Assembly: GCA_020247545.1 (NCBI GenBank)
Contig: JADCIX010000067.1
Coordinates: forward strand, 1-48,188
Direction of reading: 5' to 3'
Source: Rhodocyclaceae bacterium
GTDB lineage: Bacteria > Pseudomonadota > Gammaproteobacteria > Burkholderiales > Usitatibacteraceae
Length of the DNA stretch: 48,188 nucleotides
The position numbers were made by a program, and so were the translations under genes. Positions 1 through 5,310 of this stretch are shown here, piece by piece. Positions within the stretch are counted from its first letter, which is position 1, and every line of letters starts with the position of its first letter. The notes beneath the pieces were generated by a model. The model ran no database searches, was not told where the DNA came from, and was given only the letters and a program-made list of their open reading frames with translations.

Positions 1-63
1 ACCCACGCCAAGCGCTATCAATGGGTCGCGCTGCCAGAGTCTTGGCGGAAAGTGGCCGAGTGA
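1..63 (+). CDS. C-terminal end of a cassette gene (partial)
   Basis: The first 20 codons form an open frame that stops with TGA just before the R'' box of the first attC site. The visible tail reads THAKRYQWVALPESWRKVAE. The position directly against an attC site is what is expected of the last gene of a cassette. The rest of the gene lies outside the window, so no family can be named. Confidence 0.6.
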   Translation, partial: THAKRYQWVALPESWRKVAE

Positions 64-64
64 G

Positions 65-142
65 GCCTAACCACTTCATCGAACCGACGGCCTCCGGCTG
101 GCTTCGCCAGCCTCCAGCCGCGGCTCATGTCGAACGTTAGGT
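65..142 (+). other. attC recombination site 1
   Basis: The site runs from the R'' box GCCTAAC (65-71) to the R' box GTTAGGT (136-142), 78 bp. The centre contains an imperfect palindrome (GGCTGG-CTTC-GCCAGCC), as expected for a site recombined as a folded bottom strand. The R' box also places an AGG a few bases before the ATG at 147 and may serve as the ribosome binding site of the next cassette gene. Confidence 0.85.
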
Positions 143-146
143 GCTC

Positions 147-581
147 ATGGAACGATTCGGCGCAATTGTCAGTAGTGTGGCCATCCCCGCCTTGGTCTCG
201 TTTCTTGCTGTTGTTTGCCTCGGTAGCCTTACGTTCTCTGGCGCAGCTTCTGAGGCCGTGCCAATGGCGCTCATCGCCGGCGGTTTTGGCATCCTGCCAG
301 CTCTACTCATCGGCGTCCCTTCATATGCAGCCCTTGTGTACTATCGCCGCGCAGGGTTCGTCACGTCGGCAGTCATTGGGGCGTTTCCCGGACTTCTGTT
401 GATTGCAATAGGCGCATTGCTCCCGGATTCTAGTTTTGATGCGAGATTCTTTGGTCTGTTCTTCGTTCTCTACGGTGTTCCCGTCGCACTTGGCACCCAT
501 ATCGGATGCCTCGTTAGGAGATCGCGGATGGGAGCACCTAACAATTCGCTCAAGCGGACCAATCAATCGCTGCGCGATTGA
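147..581 (+). CDS. Cassette 1: small four-helix membrane protein, unknown function
   Basis: The 144-residue product is very hydrophobic. Four likely membrane helices lie at about residues 7-30, 40-66, 73-95 and 105-128, with short loops and a basic RR pair near the C-terminal end. I do not recognise the family. The start at 147 is preferred because AGG of the attC R' box lies five bases upstream; a GTG at 141 would add two residues. The frame runs into the next attC site, so the last dozen residues, including NSLKRTNQSLRD, are encoded by the attC hairpin rather than by the ancestral gene. Such NSLKRT-like tails are, to my knowledge, common on cassette-encoded proteins. It is a single-gene cassette without an obvious promoter of its own. 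Confidence 0.65.
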   Translation: MERFGAIVSSVAIPALVSFLAVVCLGSLTFSGAASEAVPMALIAGGFGILPALLIGVPSYAALVYYRRAGFVTSAVIGAFPGLLLIAIGALLPDSSFDARFFGLFFVLYGVPVALGTHIGCLVRRSRMGAPNNSLKRTNQSLRD

Positions 582-608
582 TTGGTCCGCTTAGCTCACG
601 CGTTATTT
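536..608 (+). other. attC recombination site 2
   Basis: The R'' box ACCTAAC is at 536-542 and the R' position GTTATTT at 602-608, 73 bp in all. Its centre is a perfect 19-bp inverted repeat (552-570 with 574-592) around a 3-base loop, so the folded strand is a nearly uninterrupted stem. The R' sequence departs from GTTRRRY but matches the R'' box at the end of the following cassette (AAATAAC at 837-843). Confidence 0.82.
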
Positions 609-632
609 TTCATTTGAGTGAAACCAGATCTC

Positions 633-842
633 ATGGACTTAAAAAACATTCGTTCAATTTGCTTCACGGTTTGTATTGTCAGCATCATCATCGGTCTGCT
701 ACTTGGTCTTGCGCTAATTTGGGGCATCGTAAAAGATTCAGAGTTCGCTTGGAAAGTTTTCATGACCCTTGGCCTTTTCTTTGTATCAGCTTCTCTCACC
801 CTAAGCGTGGCTCGTTACCTCGGTTCACGCGAGGAAAAATAA
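633..842 (+). CDS. Cassette 2: 69-residue protein with two membrane helices
   Basis: The start is taken at ATG 633; an in-frame GTG at 618 would add five residues. The product has two predicted membrane helices at about residues 7-31 and 41-61 joined by a short acidic loop, and a charged tail ending GSREEK. The stop codon TAA lies inside the R'' box AAATAAC of the next attC site, so the gene fills its cassette. The DNA is visibly richer in A and T than neighbouring chromosomal genes, which suits foreign origin. The family is not recognised. Its size and topology would fit a small membrane regulator or a toxin-like protein, but nothing here proves either. Confidence 0.55.
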   Translation: MDLKNIRSICFTVCIVSIIIGLLLGLALIWGIVKDSEFAWKVFMTLGLFFVSASLTLSVARYLGSREEK

Positions 843-1001
843 CTTGCTCACCTGTCACCAAATCCTTGGCAAGCTAATTTGTTTTTTATCCGTGCTTGCC
901 GTACCAGTCTTTCGTTTCATTATCGGCAAGCCCTTTCTAACCCGGTGTTGCAGCGGATGGACGCATAAGGCCGCGTCAACTGCTGAACTTATCCGTTAGG
1001 C
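837..1001 (+). other. attC recombination site 3 (long or composite)
   Basis: The R'' box AAATAAC (837-843) is the exact reverse complement of the first bases of its cassette (602-608). The next clear R' box is GTTAGGC at 995-1001, giving a 165-bp site, long for attC. A shorter attC-like unit may be nested at 935-1001, starting with TTCTAAC and containing the arms GTTGCAGCGG and CTGCTGAAC. The stretch 844-934 could then be a remnant of a decayed cassette. Confidence 0.6.
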
Positions 1002-1059
1002 CTCCCAACCCCAAATCTACGTCCCGCCGCAACATCGCCAGACAGTATCGCGTAGTCCC

Positions 1060-1800
1060 ATGTATTCGCCAGCTCAAGATGGATTCTCGGTGCGAGGATC
1101 GGATGTGCGCTACACAGAGCTTTGGCCTAGTGATGACCTGACAGATGTTGTGCACTGCTTCTGGGAGCTTCGCACGCTGGCACCACTGCCCGAAGAGTTT
1201 CAGTACCACGCGCTACCCGATGCATGCGTTAATCTATTGATCAATCTTGTGGACACCAGTATTGCAGGAATCACCGCGCTGCATACCCAAGCGACGACGC
1301 TAAACTTGGGGAAATCGTTCCACTACGTTGGCGTGCAGCTCTTTCCGGGAGTCTGGCAAGGTGATGCCACCGAGATTTCGAATCGCTACGTCGGCGCACC
1401 ATACAAGGGTGCGTTACCGTTAACGCAGACCGGACGACGACTCGTTGGCATGAAGTTTGAAGACATGCCACAGCCGCTGACTGAACTATTGCGTTGGTGT
1501 GTTTCGCATGGCTATGTGCGTGCGAACCCACTTACGGCGCGCATTCTGTCGAGGGTCGACGACCTACGTTCGGTGGCGGACATGGCGGCGCTAGCTGAAT
1601 TGTCTCCACGGCAGCTACAGCGCAAACTCAAGGAACTTACCGGCTTCGCTCCGCATGACTTCCTCAAGGTTCTTCGCGTGCAGCAGTCATTCCGCAAGCA
1701 CTACCTCGACTTGTACGCCGATCAGGCCCACTTCACCCATGCGTTTCGGCATGCGGTCGGCTACACGCCGGTGCAGTACCGCAAGCGGTTCGGTGTCTGA
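1060..1800 (+). CDS. Cassette 3 gene 1: AraC-family transcriptional regulator
   Basis: The 246-residue protein has an N-terminal sensing region (about 1-150) of the type seen in DUF6597-containing AraC relatives, with a PDACVNLLINL stretch. A C-terminal AraC DNA-binding domain spans about residues 165-245. The two helix-turn-helix units are recognisable from LAELSPRQLQRKLKELTGF and from the end motif FRHAVGYTPVQYRKRF. It likely binds DNA as a transcriptional activator or repressor. A VOC protein gene follows after 67 bases in the same cassette, so local control of that gene is a reasonable inference. The ligand is unknown. The start ATG at 1060 has no strong ribosome binding site, and about 58 bases separate it from the cassette boundary, enough for a promoter. 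Confidence 0.85.
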   Translation: MYSPAQDGFSVRGSDVRYTELWPSDDLTDVVHCFWELRTLAPLPEEFQYHALPDACVNLLINLVDTSIAGITALHTQATTLNLGKSFHYVGVQLFPGVWQGDATEISNRYVGAPYKGALPLTQTGRRLVGMKFEDMPQPLTELLRWCVSHGYVRANPLTARILSRVDDLRSVADMAALAELSPRQLQRKLKELTGFAPHDFLKVLRVQQSFRKHYLDLYADQAHFTHAFRHAVGYTPVQYRKRFGV

Positions 1801-1867
1801 TCTATACAAGACAACCTGTCGCAAGCCCGCTAACCTCCAAGCTTCACTTTCACTCAAGGAGTTTGCG

Positions 1868-2248
1868 ATGGGTAAGCCGAACGCGATTGGCTGGTTCGAT
1901 TTGTATGTAGACGATATCGAACGAGCAACGAGTTTCTACCAAACGGTCCTTCACGTACGGTTGGAGCCGATTGGCGATCCGACTGGCGAGACCATAATGC
2001 GGAGCTTTTCCGGCGATATGGGCGCGTATGGCGCGGCAGGGGCGCTCGTGAAGTCGCCCCACGCTCGTCCAGGCCAGGGCGGCACCATGGTTTACTTCAG
2101 CGTAACTGACTGCGCAGTTGAACAGGCACGCGTACCAGCGGCAGGTGGCAAGGTATTGCGCCCAAAGTTCTCCATCGGTCAATTCGGCTGGGTGACGTTG
2201 TGCATGGACACGGAGGGAAACCCGTTCGGACTAAACTCCATGCAGTAA
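1868..2248 (+). CDS. Cassette 3 gene 2: VOC (glyoxalase/bleomycin-resistance-like) protein
   Basis: The 126-residue protein shows the vicinal oxygen chelate pattern: an N-terminal WFDLYVDDIERATSFYQTVL repeat and a C-terminal half ending in CMDTEGNPFGLNSMQ. Members of this superfamily include glyoxalase I, extradiol dioxygenases and antibiotic-binding proteins. Many small stand-alone members have no known substrate, and the sequence alone does not decide the reaction. The start at 1868 is supported by an AAGGAG just upstream (1857-1862). The stop is followed within 20 bases by an attC R'' box. Pairing with an AraC regulator suggests an inducible unit. Confidence 0.85.
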   Translation: MGKPNAIGWFDLYVDDIERATSFYQTVLHVRLEPIGDPTGETIMRSFSGDMGAYGAAGALVKSPHARPGQGGTMVYFSVTDCAVEQARVPAAGGKVLRPKFSIGQFGWVTLCMDTEGNPFGLNSMQ

Positions 2249-2266
2249 TGCCTGGCTACGAGCGAA

Positions 2267-2396
2267 GCCTAACCCCTGGCTCGAGCCGACCCGCTACGGC
2301 AGGCCTTGTAAGCCCGGGTTAAGGTACTCCTCACATTTTCTCAACCCGGGCCTTACGCCACCTGCCTACGCGGGCGGCACAGCTCAAACGTTAGGC
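2267..2396 (+). other. attC recombination site 4
   Basis: The R'' box GCCTAAC (2267-2273) and R' box GTTAGGC (2390-2396) bound a 130-bp site. Inside, GCCCGGGTT and AACCCGGGC form the main arms, with TACGGCAGG opposite CCTGCCTACG further out. The R'' box is the exact reverse complement of the bases that begin cassette 3 at 995-1001. Confidence 0.85.
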
Positions 2397-2418
2397 TCCA
2401 CAGGGCACGTCCTATCAC

Positions 2419-2850
2419 ATGTATATAAGCAACGAAACCCCAGAACAAACAGAGTCCCGCCTTCGATCGGTGATCACGGCAGCGGAGCTTCGCGTGCTGC
2501 CAGGCGAGTACGCGTTCGTCGAACGGCCTGTGTCTTCCTTCCCTTACGACCTAGTGAGCCAGTCGCTGGCACTGGTTCGAGACAACGACGTCTGGAGTGC
2601 GCTGGTTCCCTCGTCGCAGCCGGGCGATGAACGCTTTGTCGTATTCAGCTTCCACTTCACGCCCGGCCAAGACAACTCTGGATTCGTGGGTTGGCTTGCG
2701 TCTAGCCTAAAGCGAACGCTTGGCACCGGTGTGTTCGTCGTATGTGGGCAGAACAGCAGCCGCGGAGGAGTATTCGACTACTGGGGTGCACCCGCTGGGC
2801 TGCGAGAGAACGTGCTCAATGCATTGGCCCGGCTTCGCAGTGGCACCTAA
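2419..2850 (+). CDS. Cassette 4: 143-residue protein, probably DUF6196-like
   Basis: The protein appears soluble, without signal peptide or membrane helix. It begins MYISNETPEQTESRLRSVI and has a dense block of conserved-looking aromatic and glycine residues at about 75-125, including FSFHFTPG, NSGFVGWLAS, CGQN and GGVFDYWG. From memory this pattern matches the uncharacterised family DUF6196, which I cannot verify here. No catalytic motif is evident; the single Cys in VVCGQN and the His in FHF are candidates. The TAA stop overlaps the attC R'' box ACCTAAC, so the gene fills its cassette completely. Expression probably depends on an upstream promoter. Confidence 0.75.
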   Translation: MYISNETPEQTESRLRSVITAAELRVLPGEYAFVERPVSSFPYDLVSQSLALVRDNDVWSALVPSSQPGDERFVVFSFHFTPGQDNSGFVGWLASSLKRTLGTGVFVVCGQNSSRGGVFDYWGAPAGLRENVLNALARLRSGT

Positions 2851-2975
2851 CCACTCGCTCAACCCCCGACCCGCTACGCCAGCCTTCGCTTGGCCGCTCC
2901 AGATGCCTGTGGCATTCTGCCTTGCGCGGCCAAGCGCCGTCTGCCTCCGCAGGCAGCTTAGCTCGAACGATAGGC
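2845..2975 (+). other. attC recombination site 5, degenerate at its right end
   Basis: The R'' box ACCTAAC is at 2845-2851. The arms CGCTTGGCCGC and GCGGCCAAGCG are clear. The right box reads GATAGGC (2969-2975) where GTTAGGC is expected, a T-to-A change at the second base next to the cleavage point. No recognisable cassette follows, so this is probably the end of the array and may be recombination-poor. Confidence 0.75.
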
Positions 2976-2982
2976 ATCAGAC

Positions 2983-3161
2983 TCTCATGGCACTACCTTA
3001 AGAAAAATTCCCTCTTGTTGACAAACTAATTGGCGAATCGAGTTGCAATACAGAAAGTGTCTCCCCGGCGAAGGCCGGGGCCCAAGTTCGCGCAGCTACT
3101 CGAAAAATCCAACTGGGTCCCGGCCTTCGCCGGGATGACATGCGTAAGGTAGTGCCATGAG
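2983..3161. mobile_element. MITE-like element with terminal inverted repeats and flanking direct repeat
   Basis: A perfect 17-bp inverted repeat, CTCATGGCACTACCTTA at 2984-3000 and its reverse complement at 3145-3161, bounds the element. The 9-bp sequence GCATCAGAC occurs directly outside both ends (2974-2982 and 3161-3169), sharing one base with the right terminus; this looks like a target-site duplication. The interior has no gene but holds a large palindrome: CCCCGGCGAAGGCCGGGG at about 3063-3080 faces CCCGGCCTTCGCCGGGA at about 3120-3136. That palindrome resembles REP/RPE-like repeats found in many proteobacteria. A non-autonomous element mobilised by a transposase elsewhere in the genome is the likely explanation. 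Confidence 0.75.
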
Positions 3162-3169
3162 CATCAGAC

Positions 3170-3599
3170 GCCAAATATTTTCACCTCCCGAGCCCTGGAC
3201 ATGACTACACCGTCAGCGTCTGCTGGTTTCGCCCGAGGGGTTTCTGTTTTGCTGTGGATGCGGGCTACAGGTTGGCTCGCGGGCGATTGGACGACAATGT
3301 TCCGCCTTGCTGCCGAAGCATAGCCCGCTATGCTGTGGTCGGTCAGGCAAGAATTCGCTCGCCGACTCGCCCACTCGCCCGCTGTCGAGCCCGCCCCCAT
3401 GAAATGTTCATGGCTAGGTGCGACTGGTGAAAACCAACTGGCCGGGACAAAGCATCTGTTCGCCCAGGCGCGGGAATTCCATGCGAGATTCCGGATACCT
3501 TAAAATGCCAATGTGAGCTGGCATGTTTGCCAAAAGTCCAATAAAGACGGAGGTTTTCAGCGCATTTCGCTTGGAAAGCGCCGACCCTATTAGAGATTG
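3170..3599. other. Intergenic stretch after the integron end, no convincing gene
   Basis: About 430 bases lie between the MITE-like element and the end of the sigma-factor operon. A 78-codon minus-strand frame at 3164-3400 crosses the element border and looks like chance. Two short palindromes are present: CCATGAA-ATG-TTCATGG at 3397-3413 and TGCCA-N8-TGGCA near 3508-3525. No attC box, promoter pair or T-tract terminator was recognised. Confidence 0.5.
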
Positions 3600-4007
3600 T
3601 TATCGTTCTGCTGTGGCAGTGATGATCGCCGCCATACTTGCCACCAACAATATTCCGCCAATGGCCACAACTGATGGTGTGACGGTAAAGGTAGCCAAAT
3701 CCATGACGGCATCTATCAGCAGATTGCCGCCGCCAGAGCCAAACATCGCCAGCGCAGCGCCGATCACAGCCGCTACAGAAACGATGACCAGCCGAGGTGT
3801 GAAATATCTGCCAAACGTACGGGCTGTCGTTGGCGCGGGCAATTGCGCCACGCGCTGCATGACTACATCACTAAATCCGTCGTTGTGAATGTAGGCTGCA
3901 CGCCACTCAGCCGCGTCGGCACGCAGCATGGCTGCAAGCGCTTGATCTGCCTCGCGCTGTTGGGCTTGGTCGTTGGGTAAATGGCCAAGGTCGTGATTAA
4001 AAGTCAT
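3600..4007 (-). CDS. Membrane protein coupled to an ECF sigma factor, candidate anti-sigma factor
   Basis: The 135-residue protein has a cytoplasmic-type N-terminal part (about 1-65) with a WRAAYIHNDGFSDVVMQRV stretch, followed by two membrane helices at about 70-90 and 108-130. Its ATG overlaps the stop of the upstream sigma-factor gene in an ATGA, so the two are translationally coupled. This is the classic position of an anti-sigma factor. The N-terminal pattern resembles small proteins annotated DUF5056 beside ECF sigma genes, as I recall them; no zinc-binding HxxxCxxC motif is visible. Sequestering the sigma factor at the inner membrane is therefore an inference from position and topology. 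Confidence 0.72.
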   Translation of the reverse strand: MTFNHDLGHLPNDQAQQREADQALAAMLRADAAEWRAAYIHNDGFSDVVMQRVAQLPAPTTARTFGRYFTPRLVIVSVAAVIGAALAMFGSGGGNLLIDAVMDLATFTVTPSVVAIGGILLVASMAAIITATAER

Positions 4008-4621
4008 ATCAAAGTTCCTTGTTCTCGTGATTCTACTGCGGCTTCGCGCGTGTTGCCGAGTTTAAGCCCAGGCGCTGCGGCATATGCTGCAAGTCGCTGC
4101 CGCATTTTTTCTTTCGCACGCAGCACATGTGTCTTTAGTGTGCCCAGCGGCATCTGCAACACATAGGCGGCTTCGTCATGGGACAGGTCGTTGTAAAAGC
4201 ACTGGTGGATCGCGGCGCGTTCGGCTTCAGTCAAATCCACCATGGCACGTTCGAGATCGCGCCGCATGGCGATTGTGGCGGCATCAGAGTCGACCGACCC
4301 TTGCTCCGGCATCGACTCTTCATCCATTAAGACTTCGCTCTTGCGTCGGATATCGGACTGCCATGCATTGAAGGCGATGCGGTAAAGCCACGTCGAAAAT
4401 TTCGCCTCAAAACGAAACTTGCCGATGTTTTTCCACGCCAGGATAAAAGTCTCCTGCGCGATGTCGTCCGATAATTCTGCATGGCCGTTGGTCATCTTGC
4501 GCAAACTTGCGCGCAGCGCCGATTGATGACGCTTGACGAGCTCGGCAAAGGCGAACTGATCGCCCCGCGCGATGACGCGGGCAATCAGCTCGTGATCCGA
4601 CTGCGCAGGTGGCGAAGTCAT
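4004..4621 (-). CDS. ECF-type RNA polymerase sigma factor (RpoE-like)
   Basis: The 205-residue protein has the ECF layout: sigma-70 region 2 at about residues 25-95 (DDIAQETFILAWKNI, then FSTWLYRIAFNAWQSDIRR) and region 4 at about 125-180 (LTEAERAAIHQCFYNDLSHDEAA and MPLGTLKTHVLRAKEKM). It would direct RNA polymerase to a small stress regulon and probably to its own operon. A tail of about 25 residues extends past region 4. The gene overlaps the candidate anti-sigma gene by four bases downstream, and a DUF6249-like membrane protein gene lies 33 bases upstream on the same strand. The three probably form one operon. The inducing signal cannot be read from sequence. Confidence 0.92.
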   Translation of the reverse strand: MTSPPAQSDHELIARVIARGDQFAFAELVKRHQSALRASLRKMTNGHAELSDDIAQETFILAWKNIGKFRFEAKFSTWLYRIAFNAWQSDIRRKSEVLMDEESMPEQGSVDSDAATIAMRRDLERAMVDLTEAERAAIHQCFYNDLSHDEAAYVLQMPLGTLKTHVLRAKEKMRQRLAAYAAAPGLKLGNTREAAVESREQGTLI

Positions 4622-4654
4622 GGATTACCGAGACGCGGGTTACCCTTTTGGAAT

Positions 4655-5023
4655 TCAGGCCAACGGCTCTCTTGCAGTTTTAGCCCCTTCGCGTGGCTCC
4701 AGACGCCAAGCAATCAGAAAACCCACGCCCATCAAAAGCGGGATCAGGCCAAATGTCCATGGCACACCAAGTTGGTAGAGGCAGATACAAATCGCCACGC
4801 CGAGCATGATCAGCACGAAGCCACGCCGCAGGTCTGAGCCCCTCGGATTGGCGCTGACGAACAACTCGACGGGTACGGGCTGGCCTTTTTCTGCAAGTTT
4901 TACCGCAGTGTCATAGACCAATTGGTTACGCAAAGCGCGGTAACGTAACACCAACCAGACGATCACTACCGGCATCACGGTGCCGAACAGCATGAAAATA
5001 AGCGGGATAAGAATGTTTTCCAT
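4655..5023 (-). CDS. Small membrane protein, DUF6249-like
   Basis: The 122-residue protein has an N-terminal membrane helix (about 5-25), a polar cytoplasmic stretch with KLAEKGQPVPVEL, and two closely spaced helices at about 68-85 and 88-105. The layout of one helix, a KGQPVP-type linker and a helix pair agrees with proteins annotated DUF6249, though this is from memory. Its function is unknown. It lies immediately upstream of the ECF sigma gene on the same strand, so it may be a first-gene target or membrane partner of that regulatory unit. Confidence 0.7.
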   Translation of the reverse strand: MENILIPLIFMLFGTVMPVVIVWLVLRYRALRNQLVYDTAVKLAEKGQPVPVELFVSANPRGSDLRRGFVLIMLGVAICICLYQLGVPWTFGLIPLLMGVGFLIAWRLEPREGAKTAREPLA

Positions 5024-5239
5024 GGCGGTGCTCGACGTTGTTAATTGGTGGAACCAAGGGGTGAAAGTGAATTATGTCCGGTAGGACGCTACGTCGGCTC
5101 GGTTCGGATGCCGACCAAGTCCATTTAATCGCAAACCGGTCTCGGCATGTCGTTTCGCTCAGCTACGCAAAACTACGCGATCATCCTGCTTAGTTGCCAA
5201 ATCCGGGTGGGACCGACGACAAACGTGGGGCAGGATTCC

Positions 5240-5261
5240 CGCCTACGCGCAAGCGTAGGCG
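5240..5261. repeat. Perfect 9-bp hairpin with GCAA tetraloop
   Basis: CGCCTACGC and GCGTAGGCG flank a GCAA tetraloop in the 287-base gap between the MFS exporter gene and the DUF6249-like gene. On neither strand does a run of T follow, so it is not a standard Rho-independent terminator. It may still stabilise an mRNA end or be a degenerate repeat. The rest of the gap (5024-5310) shows nothing else recognisable. Confidence 0.4.
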
Positions 5262-5310
5262 ACGCTAACATCTCCAGCGCAGCTTAGCGGCTCCACCGCT
5301 CGGCTTGGCC

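Larger units (their letters stand above)
1..2975 (+). mobile_element. Distal part of an integron gene-cassette array
   Basis: Five attC-like sites at 65-142, 536-608, 837-1001, 2267-2396 and 2845-2975 separate short plus-strand genes with almost no other spacer. Each site starts with an RYYYAAC-type box and ends with a GTTRRRY-type box, or a variant. The first bases of each cassette are the reverse complement of the R'' box at its own end: GTTAGGT/ACCTAAC, GTTATTT/AAATAAC, GTTAGGC/GCCTAAC, and GTTAGGC/ACCTAAC with one mismatch. That is expected if each cassette inserted as a circle by recombination between G and TT of the R' box. Inferred cassettes are about 137-602, 603-995, 996-2390 and 2391-2969. 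No integrase gene or attI is visible; by orientation they should lie left of the window. Known chromosomal (sedentary) integrons look like this. Confidence 0.87.

Noticed and set aside
3164-3400. A 78-codon minus-strand frame beside the MITE-like element, considered as an integrase remnant or small gene.
   Set aside because: It crosses into the flanking direct repeat, has no ribosome binding site and no integrase motif; composition looks like chance.
1-3600. Searched for an integron integrase and attI in the visible array.
   Set aside because: No tyrosine recombinase motif on either strand; array orientation places it left of the window.
5240-5261. Hairpin considered as a Rho-independent terminator of the MFS exporter gene or the sigma operon.
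   Set aside because: No T-run follows on either strand.
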